Shown here piece by piece: positions 9,311-18,072 of a DNA stretch of 43,287 nucleotides (its first letter is position 1; each line of letters begins with the position of its first letter). Below the pieces are notes generated by a model. The model had not been told where the DNA came from. It searched no databases and was given only the letters and a program-made list of their open reading frames with translations. Location: NCBI RefSeq assembly GCF_014653155.1, contig NZ_BNAF01000020.1, forward strand, positions 1 through 43,287. Reading direction: 5' to 3'. A program made the position numbers and the translations under genes. Source of the DNA: Sphingobacterium griseoflavum. Lineage in GTDB: Bacteria; Bacteroidota; Bacteroidia; Sphingobacteriales; Sphingobacteriaceae.

Positions 9311-9580
9311 CGTAATTTATTATAATTGTACGATAAATATAGCAATATTTTTGCTAAAAGAAATGTTAGGTTTTCTTCTTGATGGTGTAAAATTAAAAAT
9401 ACTTGATTAAGGTACCTTAAAACGTCAATAGATTTTCTTCGGTAATCAGTCGAATAATCATTATCCGGCGGCTCGAAAATCTACGCCTTTTTGCCGGAAA
9501 CTCTGGAGGTAATCATCGTAGAATCTATTTTCTTAAAATTGTGCTGTGCAGGTTACTGATCTGGTCGTTTCCGTTTTATA

Positions 9581-9748
9581 ATGATGCATGGTTCACGTAT
9601 TGAAATAGGCAAAGCGGAGGGAAGTATATTTTATACTAAAAATATTAGTATATTTGTAAGGGAGATAGATCAATTAAGTGCCGAGTGGAGCATAGCTGAT
9701 AAGCCGGATAACGTCTACAGTTTTGATTATCGAGCGCGCATTATTTAG
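9581..9748 (+). CDS. Possible 55-aa small protein upstream of the methyltransferase
   Basis: The open frame from ATG ATG at 9581 encodes a balanced, globular-looking peptide (IEIGKAEGSIFYTKNISIFV, then REIDQLSAEWSIADKPDNVY). The composition looks more protein-like than chance. I recognise no family. It overlaps the candidate promoter at 9633-9656, so at most one of the two readings is probably right. It could be a control protein, a remnant, or spurious. Confidence 0.3.
   Translation: MMHGSRIEIGKAEGSIFYTKNISIFVREIDQLSAEWSIADKPDNVYSFDYRARII
9633..9656 (+). promoter_or_regulatory. Palindrome overlapping a Bacteroidota -7 box
   Basis: ATACTAA (9633-9639) and TTAGTAT (9645-9651) form a perfect inverted repeat with a 5-bp spacer. 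It overlaps TATATTTG (9649-9656), which fits the TAnnTTTG -7 element. This would suit an autoregulated promoter about 200 bp before the methyltransferase. The element is AT-rich, so chance is possible. Confidence 0.4.
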
Positions 9749-9822
9749 GTTAAACATATTTTCCTGCTGATCTACAGCAGATTTGCCAATGTGGACAAAT
9801 TCTTCTTGTGGTTTTGCATCTT

Positions 9823-9858
9823 TGTCCGTAAAATTGTCCGTGTCCGTAAAGTTGTCCG
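9823..9858 (+). promoter_or_regulatory. Tandem 18-bp repeat abutting the methyltransferase start
   Basis: TGTCCGTAAAATTGTCCG (9823-9840) is followed directly by a copy with one mismatch (9841-9858). TGTCCG thus occurs four times with 12-, 6- and 12-bp steps. The block ends 4 bp before the chosen ATG at 9863, and an inverted GGACAA lies at 9793. The position suggests an operator or translational control site. If the upstream ATG at 9791 were used, the block would encode a basic repeat (VRKIVRVRKVVR). Confidence 0.5.
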
Positions 9859-9862
9859 TAAT

Positions 9863-12088
9863 ATGGTGAGTATAAAATTTTATTTAGATAAGGCTGATAA
9901 AGGTAAACTTTGTCCCATTCATCTATTCATTCGTCAGAAAGATTTGCAAATCAAAGCTTCTACCGGCGAGAAAGTGCAAAAAGTTGATTGGGATAATAAA
10001 AATCAAGTGGTATTGCATACGGAAGTCAGCCATGCATCGATCAACAAGTTTTTGACCTTCCTAAAAAGCGAGGTCAACAAATATATGGAAAGCACCCCGC
10101 ACGCACAGCTCACAGACAAGCGCGTAAAGGAATTGCTGACACAACTCATCGAGAACCGAAAACAAAATACCGAATTAAAGCTGATGTGCGAAGAGCCGCA
10201 AAAATATCAAGCGATGCAAAAGGTCGCCTTCATCGATCTGTTTGCTGGAGCGGGCGGATTTAGCGAAGGTTTTCTACAGGCGGAAACAGCAGAACGCTAT
10301 TACGACTTCCGGTTGGGGAGCGATATCAACGAGAATTGCGAACTTACCCACTTGGCCCGTTACAACCACCAGTTGGGTTTGGATGCCGAGTTTCTGCGCC
10401 AAGATGTTACAGAGCCAGATTTTCTGGACAACTTGGTGCAGAAAGTGAATGGACAAACGATAGATGTGGTGTGCGGCGGACCTCCCTGCCAGAGTTTTAG
10501 CCTGGCAGGCAAAAGAAAGAAGTTTGATAAGAAAGATGATTTGTTTGCCCATTACCTAAACGTGATCAAGATGCTTCGTCCGAAGTATTTCGTGATGGAA
10601 AATGTAAAAGGCATATTGACCAAAGAGGGAGGGAAGATTAAAGAGATGATCTTGCAGGAGATCCGTTCCATTATCGATTTGCGCGAATATCATCAATTGA
10701 TCTATTTTGTGGCCAATCTCAAGAAGCTATGTGTGGATCAGCAGTTTATTCTCGACTGCTATCTGCAGCGCCTTAACTTCGAAAAAGTGATCGACAAGGA
10801 GCTCGATGCGTTACGTGAAACGTATATACAGCATGTTGAAAATAAGTTCAAGGCCTTGGCACCGAAGATTGCCGATTACAAAACCAGCAAGACCGATAAA
10901 AATTTCAGCACCATTCGGCATGGTTTTAACCTGTTGAAGCGTGCCAAAGAGCTGGCCTACGTGCGCAAAAAGGTAATTCAAGAAAAGAACCATAGCGATT
11001 TGGACAACGACTTCTTCGCGCCTCAGTTTGATGATTTCTTATCATCCATCGAGCCCACATCCATTATCGCACAGATTCATCAATCCTTCTTAGCGCTTAA
11101 TCCTGCCCTGCAATTTAAGCAGGAGGTAGACGACATTATACTCGCCCTCGAAATTTTCAATTACTCGTTTGACGAATGTGTGCAGGATTTAAGTAGCCTT
11201 GCAAAAGCCCATCAGTTGGGTGATCAGTTGGCTGAAATCCTCAGCCATATTCGGCTTTACAATATCGAGCAGCCTTTTCTGGCCTTGGCATCTGATTATG
11301 GTGTGCCGCAAAATCGTGAGCGTGTCCTGTTCATTGGCTGCCGTAAAGATCAAGCCCTCATCAAAACGGTGCCCCCTACGGTGCGCCCCGAAGATAAGGT
11401 AACGGTGTTTGAAGCGCTTTACGATCTCAACTTTATTGGTAACGATGAGGAGAAATTCAATTACGAGGATATAGACCTTAAATCGCAGTACAACGGCAGT
11501 ACAGCCATGCTGAAATCTTTGGTAAAGAGTAGGGCTATTGATGGCAAACCATCGGCAGAAGGCGGTTTAACCTATGCCGAGTGGTCAAAACGCGGGCGTT
11601 TAAACGGTCGATTCGCGCATGCGAAGAATCCCTTTTATGTGCGCAACTTTGATGAGCTGGACAATGTGCTTACCCATGTTGTTGCGCCGCTGCAAAACCA
11701 TAAAACCAGCAAGCAAAATCCGGATGTGGTAAAGCGATTGGAGCTGATCTTGAAAACCGGTAATTACGAAAAAGCGAAAATGGCACTGCAGAAAGCTGGC
11801 CTCGATTCGGACAAAAGAAATTACAACGTGCTGAAGGTAGATGGCCAAAGCCCTACGGTAATGACCATTCCCGACGATTATGTACATTTTCACAGCCCTA
11901 GGGCGTTGACCGTTCGCGAAATGGCCCGTTTACAATCTTTCGATGATAGTTTTGTGTTTCAGGGTAAACGATCAACAGGGGGCAACAAACGTAAAACGGA
12001 GGTGCCACAATACACCTTGGTGGGCAATGCCGTGCCTCCACTCATGGCTAGAGCGGTAGCCTTGGAAATTCTTAAATATATTGATTAA
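9863..12088 (+). CDS. Cytosine-C5 DNA methyltransferase with N-terminal arm DNA-binding domain
   Basis: This 741-aa protein transfers methyl groups to cytosine C5. The motifs are in order: I (FIDLFAGAGGFSEGF, residues ~123-137), IV with catalytic Cys ~209 (GGPPCQSFS), VI (ENVKG, ~247), VIII (QNRERVLFIG, ~484) and X (VGNAVPPLMARA, ~722). Residues 1-60 (SIKFYLDKADKGKLCPIHLF, then STGEKVQKVDWD) resemble the Arm-DNA-bind domain of Bacteroidota tyrosine recombinases, which is unusual for a methyltransferase. A helical insertion of about 200 residues separates motifs VI and VIII, where typical enzymes have far less. The start at 9863 is chosen because the arm domain begins there. The nuclease gene follows after 8 bp, so the pair forms a restriction-modification operon. 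Confidence 0.93.
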   Translation: MVSIKFYLDKADKGKLCPIHLFIRQKDLQIKASTGEKVQKVDWDNKNQVVLHTEVSHASINKFLTFLKSEVNKYMESTPHAQLTDKRVKELLTQLIENRKQNTELKLMCEEPQKYQAMQKVAFIDLFAGAGGFSEGFLQAETAERYYDFRLGSDINENCELTHLARYNHQLGLDAEFLRQDVTEPDFLDNLVQKVNGQTIDVVCGGPPCQSFSLAGKRKKFDKKDDLFAHYLNVIKMLRPKYFVMENVKGILTKEGGKIKEMILQEIRSIIDLREYHQLIYFVANLKKLCVDQQFILDCYLQRLNFEKVIDKELDALRETYIQHVENKFKALAPKIADYKTSKTDKNFSTIRHGFNLLKRAKELAYVRKKVIQEKNHSDLDNDFFAPQFDDFLSSIEPTSIIAQIHQSFLALNPALQFKQEVDDIILALEIFNYSFDECVQDLSSLAKAHQLGDQLAEILSHIRLYNIEQPFLALASDYGVPQNRERVLFIGCRKDQALIKTVPPTVRPEDKVTVFEALYDLNFIGNDEEKFNYEDIDLKSQYNGSTAMLKSLVKSRAIDGKPSAEGGLTYAEWSKRGRLNGRFAHAKNPFYVRNFDELDNVLTHVVAPLQNHKTSKQNPDVVKRLELILKTGNYEKAKMALQKAGLDSDKRNYNVLKVDGQSPTVMTIPDDYVHFHSPRALTVREMARLQSFDDSFVFQGKRSTGGNKRKTEVPQYTLVGNAVPPLMARAVALEILKYID

Positions 12089-12096
12089 AGGCAGCT

Positions 12097-13275
12097 ATGC
12101 GACAGCTTACAGTTACGGAAATTGATCGCTTACAACTGCTGACGGAAAAGTCCGCCGAGGTTGCCTTGATCGAGCCTACCAGCACCGGACTACGTAAATC
12201 GATCTTAGATGCCACGTTGCCGCTGCGAAGCTATTTGAAAGAAAAAAACGTGCACGATTATATGCAGCAAGAGCAAGGGCCCACCAGCAAGGTGCAGGTG
12301 CAATCGGTGCTTATCTACCCCGATGCAACCCGCGCTTCGTTAGCCTCGCTCTATCGCCCTATAACAAAACAGGGCGATCCGCGCATCTGGTTCAAGGGGC
12401 TTGCTAGTTATGCCGATCCACATGATGTATTGGCTGTCCTTGCCTTTGATCAGGTTTTGTATGTAATCAACATCACGCAGCTTGATCTGCATGCACTATT
12501 GGCCCAGCCTAGCCACAATCCGCTGCAGGAATTGCTTGCTGCGGTCAATGCCTCTTCGCGCATGGTGGCCGATGAGCTTTTGCGCGCCTTGCACAAGATT
12601 GCTGCTTTAGGTCCCATTCCGGCTTTGCTGCAGGCCGATACCGCCGTGGGGCGAACCTTGGAAAATCTGCTCGGCATCGGTATCAATTCGTCCAAGCAGC
12701 CAGACTATAAGGGCATCGAGCTGAAGTCTTTTCGAGATAAAAGAGGCAATCGAAAAACATTGTTTGCGCAGGTGCCCGATTGGAGCAACAGCCGGTTCCA
12801 TAGCTCTGCAGAAATACTGGATGCCTTTGGTTATCAGCGGGGCGAAGATTTTAAGCTGTATTGTACCGTCTCTACGCTGCTACCCAATTCACAGGGGCTC
12901 ATCCTACGATTGGATAACAAGCTGCAACAGTTGATAGAGCATGCTACACGGGGCGGCGTTGGCGACTTTGTGGTCTGGGATCTCGAAACGCTGCATAAAC
13001 GATTGCTCGAAAAACATAACGAAACATTCTGGATAGCCGCGGAATCATTGCTGATCGATGGTCAGGAGCATTTTATCTATAAGAAAGTAGAGCATACCCG
13101 AAAACCCATTGTCTCCCAGTTTGATATCTTGCTCGATCAGGGCGTTATCACGCTAGACCATCTTATTAAGCGAAATGCGCAGGGCAGGGTAGTAGAGAAG
13201 GGGCCGCTGTTTAAAATTAAACCCAAGGCTTTAAATTTGCTCTTTCCGCCCAGCCAAATCTATACCTTCGTGTAG
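12097..13275 (+). CDS. MvaI/BcnI-family type II restriction endonuclease
   Basis: Residues ~186-235 carry LENLLGIGINSSKQPDYKGI followed by ELKSFRDKRGNRKTLFA. This is the catalytic core of the MvaI/BcnI family, with Asp ~203 and Glu ~208-x-Lys ~210 as the metal-binding PD-(D/E)xK residues. Family members are monomeric nucleases that nick the two strands of CC(A/T)GG or CC(C/G)GG in turn. The site of this one is unknown. At 392 aa it is longer than MvaI or BcnI (about 240-250 aa); the extra N-terminal ~180 residues may add specificity or regulation. The start lies 8 bp after the methyltransferase stop, so the two are co-transcribed. The partner is a C5 enzyme, whereas the known MvaI and BcnI methylases are N4 enzymes. 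Confidence 0.85.
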   Translation: MRQLTVTEIDRLQLLTEKSAEVALIEPTSTGLRKSILDATLPLRSYLKEKNVHDYMQQEQGPTSKVQVQSVLIYPDATRASLASLYRPITKQGDPRIWFKGLASYADPHDVLAVLAFDQVLYVINITQLDLHALLAQPSHNPLQELLAAVNASSRMVADELLRALHKIAALGPIPALLQADTAVGRTLENLLGIGINSSKQPDYKGIELKSFRDKRGNRKTLFAQVPDWSNSRFHSSAEILDAFGYQRGEDFKLYCTVSTLLPNSQGLILRLDNKLQQLIEHATRGGVGDFVVWDLETLHKRLLEKHNETFWIAAESLLIDGQEHFIYKKVEHTRKPIVSQFDILLDQGVITLDHLIKRNAQGRVVEKGPLFKIKPKALNLLFPPSQIYTFV

Positions 13276-13366
13276 TTCGCTGCGCTATCAAATTAGGCAA
13301 TTACCTTGTCCCAAATAGCATGGTATACTGCTCCTAAATAAATGTTAACCTCGTATATCATTATTG

Positions 13367-13891
13367 ATGAAAAGATTTTTAAACAATGAATTCTGGATGC
13401 TTTCCGTGCAGGGAGCTTTTCAACGGGCCAATTGCTACCATAAAACAGCTTCCGAAAAAGAAAAAGCAGCTTTCCGCAGCGCACTCAAAAATTTTATTGA
13501 CCAGCATATCCTTCCGGCATATAAAGTGGAGGTTTCTGAAGAGCAGCACGAGCATAATATACTGCGCATTATTGATTTTTCGCGTACCAGCAGCAGCCTC
13601 TTTGTGGCCGACGCATTGAACGTCGGCATCAGCCAAAAATTGCTAAATCTCTACCTTAAGTACCATTGGTGTATAGGCGAGATAGCCACGCCGCCACATT
13701 TTCCTGTCGACCGTATTATACAGCAAGAGCTTAAGATGAAGCCTATTGAGCCTTGGACTAGGTTTAAGAAAATCGAGGAGTATCGCGAAGTGATCAACCA
13801 TGCCAAAACGTTATTGGAAAAGGAGGGGCTAGCTACGTTGGCCGAATTGGAACTGGCCTACTTCAATAGACGGGCTACAGCGGCCCTATAG
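13367..13891 (+). CDS. Unknown 174-aa protein downstream of the restriction pair
   Basis: I do not recognise a family. The ATG at 13367 (MKRFLNNEFW) is preferred over the in-frame TTG at 13364. The protein looks soluble and mostly helical, with charged central residues (VSEEQHEHNILRIIDFSRTS) and a conserved-looking LNLYLKYHWCIGEIATPPHF. Length and composition suggest a single domain. It follows the MvaI-like nuclease by 91 bp on the same strand, so it may belong to the restriction operon or be an independent gene. No nuclease or DNA-binding motif is visible. Confidence 0.6.
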   Translation: MKRFLNNEFWMLSVQGAFQRANCYHKTASEKEKAAFRSALKNFIDQHILPAYKVEVSEEQHEHNILRIIDFSRTSSSLFVADALNVGISQKLLNLYLKYHWCIGEIATPPHFPVDRIIQQELKMKPIEPWTRFKKIEEYREVINHAKTLLEKEGLATLAELELAYFNRRATAAL

Positions 13892-13955
13892 AAAGATGGG
13901 CTTTTCTGTTGCTCAATTTGTACTGTGGTTGAGGCGAAAGTGCTAGTTGCAGCAT

Positions 13956-14016
13956 AGCAAATAGCCATGTGCTCATATAATTTCAGTCTACCCAATTAAT
14001 ACCAAGCCCTCGTGCA
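13956..14016. repeat. Left 61-bp direct repeat bounding the DUF262 module
   Basis: This 61-bp stretch matches 18437-18497 with 6 mismatches and no gaps. The right copy is the 3' end of a small ORF (18454-18633). The left copy is a detached, decayed version with a stop in frame. Confidence 0.85.
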
Positions 14017-14060
14017 TCTTATTCACCAATTTCAGCAGTATATTTTGTTAATTAGATAAA

Positions 14061-14086
14061 AACCTTCCCGAAAAAACGGGAAGGTT
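14061..14086 (-). terminator. Intrinsic terminator of the DUF262 operon
   Basis: AACCTTCCCG, a six-base loop and CGGGAAGGTT form a perfect 10-bp stem. Read on the minus strand it is followed by TTTTAT. It lies about 70 bp after the stop of the gene ending at 14158. The plus strand has no U-tract after the stem. Confidence 0.85.
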
Positions 14087-14157
14087 CTGTGCTGATGCGA
14101 TGTCAGATCAAAGCGCCATTTAAATTGTGCGGGTAAGTCAAAATAGTGTGCTCCTTA

Positions 14158-16260
14158 TTAATTTGAGGCCCATTCAAGAATCAATTGGAACGGGTCTCGT
14201 TTCTTGTTACCACCGACTATTTCAACATCAAGTGTGTTGTTTCTGTTGATGCCCAAATTATATCGGAACTGTTGATTGTAAAACTGGAAAACAGGATTTG
14301 TAACGGGAAAATATCTGCAGTCTTTTATACCTTGCGTGAAATGCGATTTATACCCCGATTCTTTAGCTAGCCAACCGATGTTATAATTACCGTTTTTAAA
14401 AAAATTGGCGTAGCTGTGATTGTAGATGCGCTCACCTATTATATAGTATAAATACAATTGCTCTTTAACGTTGCGAATTAAGGAAAAATCGTCGTACTGT
14501 TTAGCCAGCTTTAATACAAAATCTTTTTGTTCCTGCACAACAAAATCACTAAGCTTCATTTCCGGGGATTTTCTAGATAGCTCTTTGGCAAATAAAATTA
14601 TGGCGGGATGTCGTTTCCACCCACTGTACATTAACCTCGAATCCGGCGTTTGATAATAGAGGCTGGTTGTCAAGAAATTCCCCCAAATGTTGTTGAAATC
14701 ATTGACGGCCATTATCTTGTAGCTTTCGAAAATGGAAGACAGTGCTTCTAGTTCTAAATCAGTATATTCTAGCGTGTTTAAATTAATTTGTTTGAAATCT
14801 TCTGCGTTAGAGGTGAATGGCGCCTTAAGAAGATTGGTAATCCTTCCCGTGAGATTCGTATGATCTTCGATTTTAAATATTCGCTCTTTTGCCGAATCAA
14901 ATGCTAATATAAGTTTTGCTTTGAAAACTTCTTCTTTTCGCTGGTCCACATTAAATCCTATTAAAGCTTCAGCATCAACGAATTCCAATAAAACTTTATA
15001 AACATTTTCATCCGAAATAAGGTTACTTAATGAATGCAGTAATCTTGGCCATTCACGTCTCGAGTTATCATCTGTATTGGAAATAAGGTTCCTAACTACC
15101 CTAACAAAATCGTAAAGATTTTCCGATGGTTTATTTGCGTAGGCATATTTTATGGACATAAACAAAATAAACATCTGCACGGTGTCTCGTTTGTTGGAAA
15201 CAATATCCTTTAATATTCCGTGAAGCGACTGCCCATCCCATAAGAGTGGTTCTTGATTATTTTTCAGGTCATCGATAAAATCGAAAGCAAAAATCAGAAA
15301 ATTTAAATTTTCTTCGATCGAATAAATATCTTTTAATACCTTAAAAGAAAGGAAGTTAGATTCGTAGGTTTTAGGCGATCTATACACTGCGTTGGAAAAA
15401 TAGAGCATTTCGGTAACAAAGCTCAGGTAAGCCATAAAGGGCGCATCAATAGTATATATATCCTTTTCTTTATATTCCCAAAGATTGTCTACCCATGCAT
15501 ACTCAATCTTATCTTTTACTTGCTCGTGAAGTCTGTTTTCGTAGCGGATTATTTTGGAGAATTCCGATTTGAAGTTCTCGAAATCTGTTAGCATTTTTCC
15601 CCGAGCATTCATTCTGATGTAGAGATTTTCGGTTAATCCAAATTCTTCTAAGTCAGTAAAGTAAAATGAAATGAGTTCATGATGCTCGTCGATTAATCGA
15701 TCTAATATGCCTTTTGGTGCATTGACTAATTTCCTGTTGTTTGCGAACGTATCCAACATGTTTAACATCCCTGAGATCGTCGGGTCATTCTCCCATTCGT
15801 TGTTAAACCAAATCGAATCTTGAATATCGATTTTTATGTTGCTGATTTCTTTCACGGACTCAGAATTTAAAAGCTTCTCACAAAAGTCATGCGCAGAAGG
15901 TCTCGTCTCATAGGTAAATCTAGACAGAACGCCCTTAATTTCCGCCAAACGTCCCTCTTTTACAGCAACAAAATAATAAAGTAGAAACAATGTCGTTAAC
16001 CTTTGCTGGCCATCGAGAGGAATGAATGTTTTTTGCCTGAAATCGCCTTTCGTTTCGGTAACGATCGACCCATAAACAAAGTCTAACTCTATTGCTTCCC
16101 CATCGAGAAGCGCTTCGATCAGAAATCCATTGATAAATTTTTCCCGTAATATGACAACCTCCATCGTCTCTCGCCCTTGTGCATAATCTCGCTGAATAAT
16201 GGGAACTTCAATTTTGTCGTAAACTTTGCATAGTGACCAAAAGCTATATTTATTTTTCAT
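14158..16260 (-). CDS. DUF262-domain protein without HNH (GmrSD-like partner)
   Basis: This 700-aa protein starts with the DUF262 fold: VPIIQRDYAQGR (residues ~19-30) and FIPLDGQQRLTTLFLLYYF (~79-97). The DGQQR motif is the NTPase/ParB-like signature found in GmrS, BrxU and SspE. No DUF1524 HNH motif can be seen in the C-terminal half, which is long and mostly helical. It lies 6 bp after the DUF262-DUF1524 gene (16267-18072), so the two are translated from one transcript. By precedent such proteins sense modified DNA or terminal nucleotides and license cleavage by the HNH partner. The division of labour here is inferred. Confidence 0.82.
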   Translation of the reverse strand: MKNKYSFWSLCKVYDKIEVPIIQRDYAQGRETMEVVILREKFINGFLIEALLDGEAIELDFVYGSIVTETKGDFRQKTFIPLDGQQRLTTLFLLYYFVAVKEGRLAEIKGVLSRFTYETRPSAHDFCEKLLNSESVKEISNIKIDIQDSIWFNNEWENDPTISGMLNMLDTFANNRKLVNAPKGILDRLIDEHHELISFYFTDLEEFGLTENLYIRMNARGKMLTDFENFKSEFSKIIRYENRLHEQVKDKIEYAWVDNLWEYKEKDIYTIDAPFMAYLSFVTEMLYFSNAVYRSPKTYESNFLSFKVLKDIYSIEENLNFLIFAFDFIDDLKNNQEPLLWDGQSLHGILKDIVSNKRDTVQMFILFMSIKYAYANKPSENLYDFVRVVRNLISNTDDNSRREWPRLLHSLSNLISDENVYKVLLEFVDAEALIGFNVDQRKEEVFKAKLILAFDSAKERIFKIEDHTNLTGRITNLLKAPFTSNAEDFKQINLNTLEYTDLELEALSSIFESYKIMAVNDFNNIWGNFLTTSLYYQTPDSRLMYSGWKRHPAIILFAKELSRKSPEMKLSDFVVQEQKDFVLKLAKQYDDFSLIRNVKEQLYLYYIIGERIYNHSYANFFKNGNYNIGWLAKESGYKSHFTQGIKDCRYFPVTNPVFQFYNQQFRYNLGINRNNTLDVEIVGGNKKRDPFQLILEWASN

Positions 16261-16266
16261 ATCTGC

Positions 16267-18072
16267 TTAATATTGTGTTAGGTAAGGCTGTAAATTCTTC
16301 GTGATGTCTTCGAAATAATTTGTTTTATCCCCTTTACTCCAGAAATATGGCTGTAAATCCGAGCTGCTGTAGTACTTGAGAAAGATGTTTTTTGTAGCGA
16401 GGGGAACAAAGATACCTTCCTTTTCCATTTCAATTATTTTTTGTCTTTTAACTGGGAAAATAGCGTTACTAAGGGATGAATTTCCTCTTTTAGAAAGTAG
16501 GGCTAAGTTGTCTAGAAGATGTACTGATTCAGAATCAAATATTTGTACTAACTCTGTTTTTAACAAATTAAATTTGTTAACATCTATTTTAGCGCTGCTA
16601 AGCATTTGCTGGATACCTGCTTTTAATTCTTCCGAAACCTCGATATTTTCGTGTTTTTCTGCGCCCACATTGCTGTATTTCTCGATGCTGCTGATTTCCT
16701 CCACTGCTTTGTACGTTTCTTGCAGCCATCTTCTGATGGCTTTTTCGTCTTTCATCTCTTTCGACTGCTGCGCATGAATGTGTTCAATAGTCCACCCTCC
16801 ATCATTTTCTACCTTTTTAAATAGGTCAAAGGGGAATTTAATATATCGTCCAGACTTTAAGGAAGCCGTCAACAATATGCTGTGCAATAGGAAGATTTTT
16901 TTCAGCTCAGGCTTGCTCTTTTCGTATGTCAGGCTGTTGATATTAATGTGGCTCAACTCTTTTTTGACTTCATCAAATACCCATTTATTGAATACAGATT
17001 TTGCTGTCCTGGAGTTTTCGATAATTTTCTTGATGTTCGCAATCGAATTATCGCCTGATGCTAAGATGAAACCGATGTGGTGATAGAGATGACTATCCGT
17101 GTACCAGTGTTTTAATTTGCTGAAATAATCTTTTGTTTGGTTCCAAAGATTCATAGCCGTCAACCGTTCCTGTTCTGGATTGTCCGATTTTATCTCTTTT
17201 TCAAACCATAGATAGGTAGAGTATCGTTTATTGTTGTTTTGAGCGATGAGGTTAAATATAAACTCAATACAAGATGAGGTTTCTTCTAGCGCTTTGTTAT
17301 TTATAAAGTACCAGAATTTCTCATCTCTCATTTCCATCTCCATCCGGTGCCACTCATTGGATATTTCTGCTTGCCGAAGTACGGCTTCTCTTTCTGTAAG
17401 CCCGTGTTTTACTTTTGACAATAGAAGTGCCCGAATCAATTCGGAATCTGTGAGCGGAATTTTTCCGATGTTTAGGCGATTAAAGATATCTATCTTTTTA
17501 CCTTCGATTATCTCGTTATTGGCAATACCTTTTAGTTCCTCGATTTGATACCATATAACCTCCACCTTCTTGGTGAGTGTTGAATTAAATTCATCGATAT
17601 AGCCTACATCATTTTGGGTTTTCTGTTCGAACCAGTTCTTTACCAACAAAAAAGCTTGGCTCATAAAGTGGAAATCAGGGTTGTCATGTTCGTAGGTTTC
17701 ACTGGAAAGTTCCTTCAAGAAGGTGGTGCTTTTTGCTCTTTTCTCAAATATGATAGAATATCTAGGCCGATTTAAATAATTGAAGATAATATTCATCGTT
17801 ATCAGTCTCTGTTGGCCGTCTATCACTTCCCAGATATTGTTGCCCTCTTCATCTGCCCGAGGAACTACAACTATTGGCTGTAAGCAGTATTTTTTTTCAT
17901 CGGATAACATAAATGCATGCACGTCGTTCAACAATGCGTGCACGTGCTCCTCGTCCCATCTATATCCCCGCTGATAATATGGGATCAAGTAGTGCTCAAA
18001 CTTGGTTGTTCTGGACGGTGTGTTTTCATTGAGAATTATCTTCCCGACGGTTAATAGGTTAATTATGTTCAT
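16267..18072 (-). CDS. DUF262-DUF1524 fusion, candidate type IV-like restriction nuclease
   Basis: This 601-aa protein has DUF262 at the N terminus, with LIPYYQRGYRWDEEHV (residues ~29-44) and WEVIDGQQRLITMN (~81-94). Near residues 425-435 it has GWTIEHIHAQ, the HxxP-like His motif of the DUF1524 HNH nuclease (the usual Pro is Ala here). GmrSD, BrxU and SspE use the same two domains to hydrolyse NTP and cut glucosylated, modified or phosphorothioated DNA. This is the first gene of a two-gene minus-strand operon with the DUF262-only gene 6 bp downstream. No phosphorothioation (Dnd/Ssp) genes are in the window, so a SspE role is unlikely. A type IV-like function is inferred. Confidence 0.85.
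   Translation of the reverse strand: MNIINLLTVGKIILNENTPSRTTKFEHYLIPYYQRGYRWDEEHVHALLNDVHAFMLSDEKKYCLQPIVVVPRADEEGNNIWEVIDGQQRLITMNIIFNYLNRPRYSIIFEKRAKSTTFLKELSSETYEHDNPDFHFMSQAFLLVKNWFEQKTQNDVGYIDEFNSTLTKKVEVIWYQIEELKGIANNEIIEGKKIDIFNRLNIGKIPLTDSELIRALLLSKVKHGLTEREAVLRQAEISNEWHRMEMEMRDEKFWYFINNKALEETSSCIEFIFNLIAQNNNKRYSTYLWFEKEIKSDNPEQERLTAMNLWNQTKDYFSKLKHWYTDSHLYHHIGFILASGDNSIANIKKIIENSRTAKSVFNKWVFDEVKKELSHININSLTYEKSKPELKKIFLLHSILLTASLKSGRYIKFPFDLFKKVENDGGWTIEHIHAQQSKEMKDEKAIRRWLQETYKAVEEISSIEKYSNVGAEKHENIEVSEELKAGIQQMLSSAKIDVNKFNLLKTELVQIFDSESVHLLDNLALLSKRGNSSLSNAIFPVKRQKIIEMEKEGIFVPLATKNIFLKYYSSSDLQPYFWSKGDKTNYFEDITKNLQPYLTQY

Larger units (their letters stand above)
9311..9862. other. 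Intergenic region between the ParB-like gene and the methyltransferase
   Basis: AT-rich upstream region for two divergent genes. It contains an unproven 55-codon ORF (9581-9748), a palindrome with an overlapping TATATTTG box (9633-9656) and tandem TGTCCG repeats (9823-9858). I see nothing recognisable between 9311 and 9580 apart from two loosely similar 15-bp stretches (ggtaatcagtcgaat and ggtaatcatcgtaga). Confidence 0.6.

Noticed and set aside
9791..9862. Upstream start ATG 9791 for the arm-domain methyltransferase
   Set aside because: The added residues are hydrophobic then basic and are encoded by the TGTCCG repeats; the arm domain begins naturally at 9863.
14158..18072. DUF262 genes as the SspE part of a phosphorothioation system
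   Set aside because: No DndABCD or SspABCD genes are present in the window, so SspE-type dependence is unsupported.
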